Positions 37,301-49,861 of a stretch of DNA of 64,000 nucleotides are shown here, one piece after another; within the stretch, counting starts at the first letter, position 1, and the number at the start of each line of letters is the position of its first letter. The notes under the pieces are model-generated. The model saw only the letters and a program-made list of their open reading frames with translations. It was not told the origin of the DNA and ran no database searches. Source of the stretch: Euptelea pleiosperma (taxonomy: Eukaryota; Streptophyta; Magnoliopsida; Ranunculales; Eupteleaceae). Location of the stretch: assembly GCA_035048495.1 (NCBI GenBank), contig CM068553.1, forward strand, positions 6,999,259-7,063,258, given 5' to 3'. The translations under genes were made by a program, and so were the position numbers.

Positions 37301-40300
37301 GATCCCCATAGAGCTCGAGGATGGGAACAATAGAGCTAGTCATTCTGGACCTGGGCCTATCGCTGAGGACGTCTCTGAAACTGCATATGCACATGGTTCT
37401 GAAGTCCATGAGACTGTCATAATTGACGATGACATTCCAACTGCTCCTATGGCCCATGCTTCTGGTCAGAATGAAAGAAGAGATGGCTTTTTGGGTAATA
37501 GTATTCATGAGAGACATCCTAGACCAAGTGCTCCTGAATTAGACAGTGTGAATGACTATGGTAATGATATAGAAGAAGAAATGCTCCAAGCTGCCATTGA
37601 GGCTTCAAAGCGTGAGGTCGAAGATGGCAACCCAAATCAGCAATTTTTTGCTCCCAATGTATGTGCAATAGTCTGGATCGTTGTTCTCATACATCTTCAT
37701 TGTGGTATTGTTGATATTCTGCGCATGCCATGTTGCTTGACCCATCATTTTGATTTAGGAATCATCTGGTCCAAGTGTTCAGCAAAGCCAGTCTCACTTA
37801 GAAGATGCTGAGCTTGCACGTGCAGTGTCATTGTCCTTAAAGGTTTCTAAATCTTTCTATTTGTTTCCATTTTTAGCTTTCCTTAATTTCATATTTATCC
37901 TTTCTAACATGAATTGAGTTCATCAGACAGCAGAGCGAGAGAAAGCATTCCGCGAGCAGGGCAGATTAGTTGGAATACCAGAAAAGGGTGTTCCTATTTC
38001 ATCTGATGTGGAAGAACTGGGAAGACTAACAACAACAAACAGGAGGTGTATATCTTTATTTCGCTGTTCAAATGTGATACTTATACACTTTCTATACTTG
38101 CCAGGAAGTTGTGTGTGTATGTGTGCACGTTTGTGCAGGTGGTGGATGGTGTGTTATGCACATTCCTGATATTTGATTTTTTTTCCTGGTGGAGGCAAGG
38201 ATTTGGTCCTTTTAACAAAGGCCCTTCAAGTCAATTTGAATTGGAGGCAGGAAGCTCATCTGTCCGAGATGAAGCTGAAGATTTAGAAGAGAAGCCAACG
38301 GCGAGACACATATCCCGGCATGTTTCTTCTGGATCTGTGGAATCTGCTGGAGAAGCTGGAGAAATGGTAGATGATCTACCTTCAAGTCCTGGACCACATG
38401 ATACTGGTAGTCATCCCCAGCCCAACAGAGATGCCTTCCATTCTGATGAGGTATCATCTATCTGTCACCGAAACCTAACAGTAATTCGCGATATCAAATA
38501 ACGAAGGATCAGGTTTAGTGAAATATTGTTGTTATGATAACTAATTTATTGGCATTCTTATTGTGATACAGTGGGGAGGCATATCTTCAGAGGAGCATGA
38601 TGAAGCAGTTATGCTTGAGGCTGCACTTTTTGGTGGAATTGCTGAAGGGACTGCATATCATTTTGCACACGCACCTCATCAGATCATGCAAACTGGTTCA
38701 GATAGAAATGCAGGTCTCTATCCTCGGCGAGTACCCCGTCCCCCATCACCCACTCTGGAAGCACAGCGATTAATACGAGAACAACAGGTTTGTTCTCCAT
38801 TGAGCAATCGTGGGTATGGTAATAGTTTGTCGTGACCCCACTGATGTCAGTTTAAGCTTGCAGGATGACGAGTATCTTGCATCATTGCAAGCTGACAGAG
38901 AAAAAGAATTGAAGGCGATAGAGGAAGCTGAAGCACGTCGCTTAGAAGAACAAGCTGCCAGAGAAGCTGCTCTTGAAGAAGAAAGACGGAAGAAGGAAGA
39001 ATCTTGCAGGAAATTACTGGAGGAAGAGGTAATATCAATTGTTCTGGGATTGCTGATGATTTGAGCTGAAATGAGTTCTTACGTAACATATAGTAATAGT
39101 ACCTTCCTTTTTATGATTGTTCCATGTATTTCCTCAGGTGAAATCTCATTTATTCGAAATACTGCTAGAGGCAACTTCAATCATGTTCCTTTATGTTTCA
39201 TCTTTATATGTGTTCTTATATTTTGCAATGTGTATTTATCTACCCACTCATGTTTGTAAAAAAGAAGAAGAAGAATATTATCCCACAGTAAATGGAGGTG
39301 AGAGTTACACACTTCCTAATTGAGTTTCACAGGTTGTGAACAAGGAATGCCATATTCACCCTTCCCACTACTTGAATCAATTCTGAGATAAATGCCATAT
39401 TTACTGTTTGGTGATTTTCCTAGTTTTATTTAGTTTGGGCTGCTTTGTCACTGGTATGACAATGACAATAATAGTAGTTTAATAAAACTTTTTATGGACA
39501 TAAATAATAGCAGTTTAATGGAACTTTTATGAACATGTTGATTGGTGTTTTGAAGGCATCATATCCATGTATCTTTGTCCAAGTTGCATTGGGTTGAGGT
39601 AGAGGTCATTATGTGGCTAAAGACAGGCGCTGAATAGTTCTATAATTCTATTCAAATTAGATTGATGGGAAATACATTGGCCACACTTTCACGCAATAAT
39701 CAACATTGAAGGACTTTTGGAATGCTAAACTTATCAAAGTTCTGCTTGGGTAGCTACCCAACTGTTCAATGCCTACATTGCTTCAACGATGCCCTCAGTG
39801 TTACTCCTCACTCTGTGGTGGGTATGCTCTAGTGTCTCATAGCATCCTAGATTGCAGTCACCACTACCACCCGTGACACAATTAATATCACCCTCATTAG
39901 TTTCAAGACATTCAATTTTCTCTTTGCGTATTACTTTTTGCTTTCTTACTCTCACATTGTAATTGCCGTTGTGCTTTCAGTGTGTTTCTTTCCCTTATCT
40001 TTTCTTTCTACCGGGAATAAGACAAGCTTCACCTTAGTTGCCCAATTTGTTGACATAATTTTAATACTAAGACAATTTTTTTACCAACAGGGAAGGACAA
40101 CTCCTTTTTGAATAGGGAAGGTGATACATTTGAAAATTGAAATCATTTAGGCTTGTTCCTTGTGTGACTAAGGTTCTCATTGATGACAGGAGTTTGAGAG
40201 ACAGCTAGCTGCAAAAGAAGCTTCTCTTCCTCAGGAACCAGCTTCAGAAGACGAGAATGCTGTAACTCTTCTTGTCCGGATGCCAGATGGCAGCCGCCGT

Positions 40301-41093
40301 GGCCGTCGCTTTCTAAAGTCTAACAAGCTTCAGGTAAATCCTGTGAAAAGAACACCCTTTTGCAAAATATTCAGAAATTACTCCATTTGCACCTTTTTTT
40401 TTTACTCAATCTGACTTGCTAATTTTATATTGCAGTCTCTTTTTGATTTCATAGATGTGGGAAGAGTGGTTAAGCCTGGCACCTACAGATTGGTAATTTT
40501 TTCTTCTGCCCATCTTGCCTGCATTTTATTAGTTCTCTAGGAAAGATCTTTATGGAACAGTTACCTATTGGTTGGCATAGAAATAGTTTTCTGTGGCCTG
40601 GCATGCTATTTTGCTGCCATTAAGCACCAGAATATAGCCCCATTGCTGCATATTGTATTGTTTGAGGCTTTGATTCATGGTTTCATGTGGATCTAAATTC
40701 TAAACCATGTCTGACGTGGCCTTGCCCCTTCACACTACCGTGTGCTTGATGACATGCGCCTGAGTAATCTTCTGCATCATTATGAGAAAAAACTAGAACA
40801 TAAATTAGAATTCCTTGTTTGTTTTGGATTATGGAAACACCATATATTTTGTGCGAATCAAAACAAAAGGTAACTGAAAACAATTTGAGATGGAAGTAGG
40901 GTGTGGTTGGATTTTACTTATAAAAAACGAGGTGTAGTTGGATTCTTCATATTCTGACGCTATTCTCAATTTCCATGATTGACAGGTGAGGCCATATCCT
41001 CGACGTGCTTTCAGTGATGGTGATAGTGCGGTGTCTCTGAGTGAACTAGGCTTGACCAGCAAACAAGAAGCCTTGTTCCTAGAATTGATTTAA
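31310..41093 (+). CDS. PUX8: Plant UBX-domain protein, PUX8/SAY1-like (11 exons)
   Basis: Exons: 31310-31393, 36855-36916, 37070-37658, 37759-37842, 37927-38045, 38195-38450, 38572-38787, 38864-39028, 40190-40333, 40436-40492, 40986-41093. All junctions are GT-AG and in phase; CDS 1884 nt, 627 aa. Domains: N-terminal UBA-like (residues 1-50, [12 protein letters not shown]), ubiquitin-interacting motif (about 217-235, [17 protein letters not shown]), glutamate-rich coiled coil (about 471-540), C-terminal UBX (548-627, [17 protein letters not shown], then RPYPRRAF in the p97-contact position). The family binds the AAA ATPase CDC48/p97 and delivers ubiquitinated clients. ATG choice matches the conserved family N-terminus. 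Intron 1 is 5.46 kb and contains a solo LTR. Symbol by similarity; orthology within the PUX7/8/9/13 group is not proven. Confidence 0.93.
34182..36264. mobile_element. Solo LTR (~2.1 kb, probable Gypsy) in PUX intron 1
   Basis: Begins TGTCATGCCC and ends GGGCATTACA, near-perfect inverted ends in the TG...CA form of LTRs. Flanks TCTTA (34177-34181) and TCTTC (36265-36269) match at 4 of 5 bases, consistent with an aged 5-bp target duplication. Inside, a ~180-bp unit is tandemly repeated (34841-35020 and 35021-35199; shared CTCAGTATACATCATAAT). A GC-rich block near 35765-35830 resembles Gypsy LTR sequence. No coding domain is present. Confidence 0.72.
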
Positions 41094-42100
41094 CAATGTC
41101 ACCCATTTAAAGTTGTAGCAAAACTAACTTGAAAATTTGGTTTAGACACAAAAAATAAAAAAATACAATTATGGGAGCATTTGGTTGGAATACCTAAAAA
41201 TAGCAGAAACAAAGAGAAGGATCTTCAACTGAAGCTGAGGAAAAGATGAACTTGAAACTATCTTTCAGTCACCCCTACATTGGTTTAGCTTTTTGAATTC
41301 ATGGGAAGAAGAATGGTTTGAGATGGTGGTGGTCTGTTGATGGATGGGTTTGTATATATAATATTTATTTGTGATTAGTTTATTGCATGAAACTTCTGTT
41401 GTCTCTCACAAAGAGGCTTAACAGTGGCCTTAAAAATAAAGGTCAACTGGATTATCATGTGGGGTTGTACTGATATATAAACTTCTGTGGTTCTTTTCCT
41501 TGAAATGGCTAAGGGTGTGCTGCCTGGATGCAGGAAGGGTAGGCAATCCGTCCTTTGGTTGAAGCTGCCCTGGGTTCCGTGGATTCACAGGTTCATTTAA
41601 GGGGATGTAAGGTAAGGCTTGGACCACAGGACTCCCGTAAGGTGGGCTGCAAGTTTTTTGTTTTTCCCGCTAAGACGCTTGAGATGAACATGTAACAGTG
41701 GGGATTCTATCCTAGGACGGGATTGAACCCATGACCTCCCACAAGGAGACGGTTGGTGTTAGAGGGTGTTTGGTTGTGAGTTTGAAGTTGGTGTCAATTT
41801 GATTAGGGGTGTTTTTGGTACCGATTAGATTTTAGGGAGAATGGATACCGTGATTACATATTCGCCTTCATGTGGTGCCGTGCTCTCAGTGCGTTTCCAG
41901 TATGGGTAGTACCAGAACTATCGTGCTCACCATGAGCCGCGCCTCAAAGGAGAATCCGTGCAGTGCTTTGTGAACGTCGTGCACTGCACTGCCACTGATG
42001 TAGAGTGTGGACTGACCAGGTGCAAAGGGCACACACGTTTTTGCCACCTCAATATTGAGCAAAACTAATGCTTAATGACGTCTCTATGAGCCACGTGGCA
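41094..42100. other. PUX 3' flank and SINE-like trace
   Basis: Contains the PUX 3' UTR; the terminator is not certain, though AATAAA occurs at 41435-41440. Near 41640-41765, the minus strand reads GGTCATGGGTTCAATCCCGT, close to a pol III B box, suggesting a SINE fragment. No other gene seen. Confidence 0.45.
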
Positions 42101-42119
42101 CACTATTCGATGCCACTGA

Positions 42120-42310
42120 ATCACTGACCGGCTGAATGTGTGGCCAATCTCTAGGTGGACCTGCAGACCAAAAATCAGCCTGATTGGTAATTTCTAGACG
42201 CTGGATTTGAGTTTTTTTTTCATAGGTTGAATTTTAGCCATGGATTTCAGAAGATCCAACGGTTAGAAATCACCAATCATGCTATTTTTGGTGTGTAGGT
42301 GTTATCTTTT
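42120..42310. repeat. Foldback repeat of the AAAAATCAGCCTGATT family
   Basis: Left arm GCCAATCTCTAGGTGGACCT then CCAAAAATCAGCCTGATT; right arm GATCCAACGGTTAGAAATCA then CATGCTATTTTTGGTG. This family recurs at 49004, 53687, 55738, 57553, 58553 and 59331. Confidence 0.7.
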
Positions 42311-43429
42311 GCCGGCCTTACATGGAGAAAGGTATTGCAAAGTCAACAACTCGACAGAGAAGCCTTTCGTCACCTTCGGAAGAGAAGAAACAAACACAAG
42401 TGGGAATAGATTCTCCTTTCAATTATTCACCTATTAAATTTCAAATAAAATCTCTGTTGGGTTTTGTACGATCTAAAATTTAGGTCAAACTTGGGTTAGA
42501 TTGGTTGGGTGAAAGGCCCTGAAAAAGCTTATTCAAATCTTCGTACTTCCTCACTCCATGTGCACTCACGAGCCTCCATCAACTGTGCTGCAACACTTAA
42601 AACTACCTGTGCAAATCATAGTTATAAATAGAAGATTCAACCCTTCATTCCTCCATTTATTGAAAAAAAAACAGAAGAATAAGGAAACAAATATTATTTT
42701 AAGTTTGATTACAAAAGTTATGGGTCATGATCGGTGATTATTGATCATGGTTCGAAATCTCGGGATTGGAGGACGGATCGGTGGGCTCCAATCTCGATCT
42801 GGATCGGTCCGATCCAGAATGGGATTGGCACATCTTACCTGAGACAAAGTGAGACTTCTTTGGAAAACAGTGATCTCGGGGGTGAACTTCTTGATCAGAT
42901 TGGTGGGCTCTGATTCCGATCTGGATCGCCGACGAACTATGTTATTGATAGTCTATTGAAGGTAAGCCCCATGAGAAAAATGGGTCCCCCCAAATTTCCT
43001 CAGGGTTGTTAATTTGTCATTTTGCAAAGAGGGGTGCCCCATTAATTAAAAAAATTATGGTGTGACCCAATCACTTGACATGGTTTATAATAATACCCAT
43101 TAGGATTTTGTTGCCATCACTTTTAAGTTTCTAGTCTTATCCATCATGCTTGTATAAAAGAAGGAATGCTCCACAGTCTACACAGACAGTCCATTTCCAA
43201 ACCTGTCGTTTTGTTATTAAAATTTTCTTAAAATCATATAAAGAAAGCACATGATGCGTACTACACCCAGCTGCTCATGTTATGTCCCCCACAAATGCAT
43301 GGATCCAAGCATTAAAAAAGAAGGAAAACTAAGAAAATTCAAAGTTTATTCGGTTATCAGCACAGCAGTCCCACGTCCCTCATGCACCTGTCATAAAAAA
43401 AATGAAGTTAGTCAACCAATATATTTATT
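42310..43429. other. Intergenic, degraded repeats
   Basis: A GATC-rich inverted segment (GGATCGGTCCGATCC) lies at 42803-42817, and partial copies of its flanks recur within 42740-42935. Otherwise nothing was recognised. Confidence 0.4.
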
Positions 43430-43769
43430 GGGTCGGGCTCGGGGGACCCCCATTTTGGCGTACCTACGTAGAAGATGAATCAATGGCTGATTTTTGGTGA
43501 GGATGATCTCTATGGTGAGGATATAATCCTCACAAAAATTCAAATCATTCCGATATCCATAGATTGGTTTAGAAGTTGAGGAATTATGGACTGTCAATTT
43601 TTACTATGTAAGTTGAAAACCACATTTGATGGGGTTAGAAATTTCATAATGGGCTGATTTTTTTTGTTGGGGTGATCTATATGGTGAGGAGATCATCCTC
43701 ACCAAAAATTAGCCATTGATTCATCCTCTACATGGGTATGCCAAAATGGGGGTCCCCCGAGCCCGACCC
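43430..43769. mobile_element. Palindromic MITE with 9-bp target duplication (Mutator-like), copy 2
   Basis: A 340-bp relative of the element at 5672-6035, starting GGGTCGGGCTCGGGGGACCC and ending GAGCCCGACCC. The perfect 9-bp duplication ATATTTATT flanks it (43421-43429 and 43770-43778), confirming the element boundaries. Confidence 0.9.
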
Positions 43770-43807
43770 ATATTTATTATAGAAGAAATTATTCAATGTG
43801 AGAAGAA

Positions 43808-44104
43808 CTAACCACAAGTGAAGGGAGGAAGACTTCATGCAGCAGGCATTCGGGCTACAATCCTAAGAGCGTTGCATATGCTGCCATGGTCGATTTGTTG
43901 GAGTGCATTGCAGCATTCTGTACTCGGACTTAGGTCTGCTCCCCATGGAATCACAAATGGTGCACACACACTAAGGTTGATAAGCTCGGTCGAACAGTTC
44001 TGTGATCGAGCAGTCGGGGTTTGCGCCACGAGTACAAAGAAGATGAACAGCATTGCAGCTGTGGAGCAGAGAGATATACAAGACTTAACAGCTGCAATGA
44101 TCAC
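43808..44104 (-). pseudogene. Lipid-transfer-protein-like gene (FIL1-like 8-cysteine motif), inactivated
   Basis: The minus strand encodes a hydrophobic secretion signal (MLFIFFVLVAQTPTARSQ) followed by an eight-cysteine-type domain: NCSTELINLSVC, STECC, then HGSICNALRIVARMP. Two defects are visible. The residue where the CxC cysteine is expected is Ser (SIC). The codon for the seventh cysteine is TGA (43835-43837), after which the frame continues as SLPPFTCG to TAG at 43808-43810. No ATG opens the usual longer signal peptide; the first in-frame ATG is at 44053. Such proteins are secreted and bind lipids; FIL1 relatives are anther-specific. I call it a pseudogene, but a TGA sequencing error is possible. 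Confidence 0.7.
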
Positions 44105-44635
44105 TCTTCAACCACATCTCTAGCCCTTCAACTTCATAGGCCATTTATAGGGTCATGGTTGGTTAGAGGTGAAAATCTTGCATGATCACCTGCTCTGCTC
44201 ATAGCAAATATGGCGTGGGCCCACCATATTCTTGTGAGTTAGAAAACCAACATTTTGATGGTTCACGAGAAGGAGATCTGTTTAGTCAAAAATCAACTGA
44301 TTAAATGTTCCTAACTATGGATTGGATGGTGTCATGATCATTTTGATGAGGTTAATTAATTTTTTATCCCATCTACACTAGATGTTTGCCAAATGTTATC
44401 ATATATGTGCACTGATCTGCTAACTCTAACATAGACATCACATCAAGCAATCGTATCGACACATGTTGATTGTAACCGTCCGATTAACTGCATTATTTTC
44501 AAAAGGTGGGCCACCTACATACATTGGTGTATAGATGTGTGTTGAACTGTATCAAAGATGAGAGAATTCAAACAAATCATGATTGAAAGAATAATAGAAC
44601 AAAAAAGAAACAGAGCAAAAAAAAAAAACACAAGT
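44105..44635. other. Intergenic spacer between LTP pseudogene and PMT 3' end
   Basis: Holds the 3' UTR of the minus-strand PMT gene and the former promoter of the pseudogene. A poly(A) tract lies at 44616-44628. No coding exon seen. Confidence 0.45.
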
Positions 44636-47600
44636 CTAAGAAGCTGTCTTAGATTCTTCTTGATCTGGCGCAGAGGGTGGAGCAGTCCAGTACAACTTTA
44701 CTGCAAACAAAAGCTTCTCCCTCTCTTGAGGTCCATCTTCATGATCTACGATTTGGCTATCCCATTTCAATCCGTCTGTAATGCTCTTGATCTTAACCAA
44801 AACATCGACGTCGTCCCTGAAGATTACGCTCCCTTCCGGCCTTAAAATTCTATCCATTTCCAACAATATATCTTCCATTTCACATCTGAAACACAAATAA
44901 TGCGGGAATTATTCGGAAAAGTTCGTGAATTATTGAGAATAATTCGAGAATTTACTAACTATATCATTATGTTCTTGACAAATAACTCTGATTGATTTAC
45001 CTGTCCTTATAGAGGCTAAACACGGAATCGGCGTGAAGGAGATCGTACGTCCTTGGATAAGTAGACATGGCTTCACACCTGTAATGAAACAAATTTAATG
45101 GTAGATAATTAGCAAGAGTTTATTGATATTTCCTAATCACTTTGGGTATTAGATGAAGCATATATAGATGTACCAGTTCTGGTATGTTCCGATCAATCCA
45201 CGTTCGTAGATTACTCCTAGAGTGTCGACGTTTTCCTCGACGGGGACAACATTCATAACCCACACTGGATCATCGACGAGTGCAGCTGCGAAGCCTCCCA
45301 AATGCGCGTTCATGTCGAGCAAGTTGCGGTACCTTCCTTTCTGTCCTAGTTGATTGTTCACTGCCTTGTAATATGTTAATCTCCTCTTCCAAAGCTCCAT
45401 ATCTTCTTTGAAGATCTCTTCTGTAATTCCTTCAAGGCTTTTGCTACTAATTCTTGGTGGAATTGCAGTCAATCTTTCAGGCCATTTCGCTAACTGCCCG
45501 CCGGCGATTTCTTTTATGTCGTATACATCAGGTAGAGCAGTTAAGCAAGTCTCCATTTTAGTGTACCTGAAAAAAATGGAAATTCTAGTCCATTTTGAGT
45601 GAAAATTTTAACATAAAAACAAGCTAAATCCATATATAAGAGTCGATCAATGCCGTACCACGCCTTATCGGGATCTTGTGCCAGGCAGAACCCTGGGTTC
45701 TTAATGATCTTTCGATTGATTTTACAATGAATGTGATTAGTGGGTTTTTGCCAGATTGCGATATCATCCTTCTCTATCAATTTCTTCCAACAGAGGTTCT
45801 TGGCTACGGCTTCGATCACAGATTGTTCGGCATTTAGATCTTTTGGAGTTCTATCCCAGCCTTTCCAATGTCGCTTCCAGTTGATTGGGGGTCCTGATAG
45901 AATCCAGTACCCACCGGGGCGTAGAATTCGATCAACTTCGATTAGGTACTGCCCATCTGTTTCAAATAAACACATTAACACAGCAATCAATATTCAGATT
46001 CAAGTGAATTCCATACAAAATTGAACTAAATTTTTTAAAGTTGATGCGATAAATACCAAATTGTCCCCAGGGAATTAGACATCGAGAGCAATGAGCCATG
46101 TCGAAAGCTCTCGATGGGTAAGGAAGCCTGTGGGAAGAGAGCACTCCGATCAATGCCGGCACTCCTCGTTCGAGAGCGAATTGAACCTGTGCTTCATGGG
46201 TATCTCTCGGCGCGAACGACATGGTTAAGATGTTTCGGGATAGAAGGTAAGCACCCCAACTTGCTACCTACAAGATTAAAGGCCACACTTTCAGAACTAC
46301 TGTACCAATTTTTTTCCTCTTGAATTGAAAAAAAAACAAAATAAAGAAATTGGAGGGAAGGTGTCTCTTCCATTTTCATGAAGAGTTCATTTTCATGAAG
46401 AACTCCACACCTCTTAGGCCAGAAACTTGATTCAATTGGATGATCATGACCATCCAATCTACTGCATTTTCTGCACTGCTAAGGAAAAAATAAGACAACC
46501 CGAAAAACTTATAAATCGATGGTCAAGATCATTAGATCAGGCCAATGCTTGACCGAGGAGATATCATAGATGGGTCCATTTGTGTGCACCATGCATAGTT
46601 AGCAATTCAGCATACGGCAAAGATTCGGAACGAGAGAAGTTCGAGTTTAATTCGGTTTCAAGATAAAAAAATTCGGTCATTGTTCAAGTGTTATATTCAT
46701 TGAACTTTAAATAGCCTAAATTTTACCAATTTTTCATTTTACGGCAGTTTAATATGTTTTTAATTTATTTAAAAAAAGCAAAATTCGCATATTAAACACG
46801 AATAATATGCGTTTTATTCGTTTAATCTTAAATTTGTGAATTTTTTCGATTTTTTTTTTTAAATTCACGAATTAAATGCGAAAAATACGCAAATTTACTA
46901 ACTAGGCCATGTGCCATCCACCAACTTTATTTTTTAGTAGAGAAAATTTCAAGGAAAAACAATAAAAGGTCAAAGCTTAATGTGGACACTTTTTTGAACA
47001 GAGCAGATATTGATCCCCGGAAAATCGAGAAGCAATCTTTGTTTCCGAGTTCTTAGTTCCGAGTCTTCGGACCATTTTCCTAAAATAATGCTGTTAGCCC
47101 GAGAACGACGTCCTCCCTAATTTCCTCAGATTTTTTAATTATTTGTTTCTAATTTATTAGGGAAATGCCAAATTTAATTCTTAATTAATACTTTCTAAAA
47201 CAGCAAAGATATAATTTAATTATTCTTTAATATTACTTAATTTTAAATTTCCCATATAAAAAATAATTCTAAAAAAGAAAAAAATTCAGAATACTTTCTA
47301 GGGGAAAAAAACTGGGTAGCCGAGAGAAGGCTGGTTCAACTGGTCCAGCCGGATTTAAGCTTTGACCGGTTATCTCTAAAATGGCCTCACTAAATATCAA
47401 AACCCACAACAGAAAAACTCATAAAAAGGACGATCAAATCCAAGAAATTCTCAAAATTATTGAAAAATTTCCCCAATTTCATCTTCCTTCACCAGACCGA
47501 CCGGTTCGAGACTTGAACCCCACCTATCAATGCGGTTCTATAGGCAGCGATTTATTTCGTAGAGATGAAATTTACTTACCCCACAACCAGTATCAATGGC

Positions 47601-48257
47601 GGTTCGAATAGACCCATCTCTAAGATTAATCAGCTTCCCAATGTCGTCAATATACGCATCAGCACCGTGAGGGAACATGGTCCCACCACCCGGAAATCTG
47701 AACCGGTCCCCTTCAAATCTAATCCAGTTCTGAACCGCTTTCTCCACCGTCAAATGCTTATGGGGCACATTCGCATACCACGCCAAATCACGACTCACAG
47801 GCCACGGAAACGGATTCTTGTACCCGTGCGGAGCGGGGATACGACACTTTAATAGCTCTCCCTTCTCAGGACAGTGCCTCTCTCTGTATATCAACTTATC
47901 TCTCTCGAACTTCAACGACCTCTCCGTGTCCTCGCACGGTGTATACTCACTGTACTTTGCGTCGCAGGGAGGGAAGTTCTTCGTACTCACGGCCGGTGAC
48001 GTAGAGACTACATCTTCCGCCGCGTGGTGGGTCGAGAAATCAAGAACAGTAGATTTTGACACATGGGTTGTGTTTTGTGTTGGAGAACACCGTATTTGAT
48101 TGACTATGGTGGGGGCATCACCATGTTGCCAGACGCCGAGGAGGTAGAAGAGAGAGCAAAGAACGGTTATTATAGCCATGTAGTAGAGATTCATCTTCTT
48201 CCACGAATGATATGATTGCTTGGTTGTAGCGTAATACGGTGGGTTAAGACCCGCCAT
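44636..48257 (-). CDS. PMT-type Golgi methyltransferase, PMT15/PMT16-like (6 exons)
   Basis: Exons on minus: 48257-47580, 46267-46057, 45956-45659, 45566-45174, 45078-45001, 44885-44636. Junctions are GT-AG and in phase; CDS 1908 nt, 635 aa, the usual family size. A short cytosolic tail and one membrane anchor (about residues 28-43, [14 protein letters not shown]) give a type II Golgi topology. Family blocks: [31 protein letters not shown], the SAM-binding AIDTGCG (220-226) split from [12 protein letters not shown] by intron 1, [29 protein letters not shown], then the second half [15 protein letters not shown] and [11 protein letters not shown]. The family (DUF248; QUA2/TSD2 relatives) is linked to pectin or other wall-polysaccharide methylation; substrate here is inferred. 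An 82-bp relic of its exon 5/intron 5 lies at 54720. Confidence 0.93.
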
Positions 48258-48306
48258 AGCTACCAGATCAGCACTGTTTCTCTCTGTGTGATCTCTCTGT
48301 AATTAG

Positions 48307-48314
48307 CTATATAG
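48307..48314 (-). promoter_or_regulatory. TATA box of the PMT gene
   Basis: CTATATAG (self-complementary) lies 50 bp upstream of the ATG at 48257, which would give a very short leader. A CT/GA-rich stretch flanks it. Confidence 0.5.
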
Positions 48315-49003
48315 AGAGCGGTTGAAGAGAGGTGGGTTCTTGAAGCTAGTTGATCATGTGGGTGGTGAGCGTGAGATGTAGAGGGAGAACAGAAGATACA
48401 TTAATAGGTGGTGGAGTACTAGAACGGTAGAACGGAACAGGTTGGCTTTCATGTGGGGGAGGTGGAGAGGAGGAGAGGAGGAGAGATTATAAGGTGGTGG
48501 TCGGGTTACCTAATTAAGATAATCCCGTCGTAGGTGGGATTTTGGGTAGCACGCCGTTTTGTTCTTGTATTTATTCATTATTTATTTTAATTCTCCATTT
48601 TTAATTTTCTTTTTCTGCCTTTGTGATGGTGGTGGGGTTGTCGTGAAGCTGCTTACCAGAGCAGTAATTACCCATAAAGTGCTCTTTCTATATCTCTGTA
48701 TCTTAGCCGCTTAGCACTAGAGTTCTTGGGAGTAGTTGGGGTTTTCTTGATTTCTTCATGGGTAAATATGGAAATATATCTATTGTTATACTTATTTTGG
48801 CGAATGTTAGTCTGGGTTGCCACTGCAGATATTATATACTGTTTAGAGAGTGGATTATTCTTCCAGCTGGGATGCTAATGTCGAAAATCTGGACCTTCGG
48901 ATTCGCCAGGTGGATGGTATTCTTGACCCATATTACATCCATACGAGCAAAACTTTGATGGCAGGGAGCTGTCAGAGTGGCCAATGATAGCTTGCAATAT
49001 AAT

Positions 49004-49266
49004 CTACGTGGCACACTCTTAGATGACTCTGACCGTATGGATGTTTTTTCAATCCATAGGTGGACCTACAATCCAAAAATCAGCCTGATTAGTGATGGTC
49101 AAATAATGGTCAATATGCTCAAATTCCCACAATCAACTCATGAAAATAATTCCAATCCAACGCCTAGAAATCACTAATCAGGCTGATTTTTGGTTTGTAG
49201 GTACACCAATGGATTGGCCAAACATCCATATCATCAGACTCCTCTAAGAGTATGCCACATGGCTTA
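49004..49266. repeat. Foldback MITE of the AAAAATCAGCCTGATT family
   Basis: Left arm ACGTGGCACACTCTTAGATG ... CAAAAATCAGCCTGATTAGT; right arm ACTAATCAGGCTGATTTTTG ... CTCTAAGAGTATGCCACAT. The outer arms carry a CACGTGGC-like word. No open frame of interest. Confidence 0.8.
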
Positions 49267-49824
49267 TAGCGGGCGCTGTCATCCCACCACCTTAGCTTTC
49301 ACGTCTCAAGGAATTTGATCTGTTAATGTCCACACAGAGCACCGCTTCTATAATATTTTGTGTGATAATTTTTGAGAACGTTATGACTTATGACTTCGAA
49401 GTTAGAACGTCAAGATTTATGTTATTGGAAGAAAGTAAAACGTCAACGTGAACGATTTAACTTTTCGATGTTCTCGGGTTTACGTCCTTCTGGAACTTTC
49501 TAGAGATTTTTAAACTTCAATTTTCAAAAAAAAATTAAATTAAATTAAGGTCTGTTTGGATACTTGTCTACAAGAAAAATAAAACATGTGTATTAACGCA
49601 GCAATCTTATCGCAGGTAAATAAAGTAACAGGGTAACACCCCCCTGGGTAAAATATTTTCCACCGTTTTAAGCTTTGGTGGGCAAATCTTATTTTCTCAA
49701 TTAAAAAAAAATTAAGGCGGATCGTATCGATTAGATGATAAAATTGGATACGACCCAAATGCATAAATAACATTTGCACACAATAATCTTTTTTTAACGT
49801 CATCACAAACAGACCCTTCATCAA

Positions 49825-49861
49825 CCCCCCCCCCCCCCCCCCCCCCCCGCCCCGCCCCCCC
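49825..49861. repeat. C-rich homopolymer tract
   Basis: Twenty-four consecutive C (49825-49848), then GCCCCGCCCCCCCGCG. The complement is a G tract able to form G-quadruplexes. Open frames that read through it as glycine runs are artefacts. Confidence 0.95.

Noticed and set aside
43818..44123. 101-aa plus-strand frame
   Set aside because: It is the antisense shadow of the lipid-transfer-like pseudogene, which has the recognisable signal peptide and cysteine pattern.
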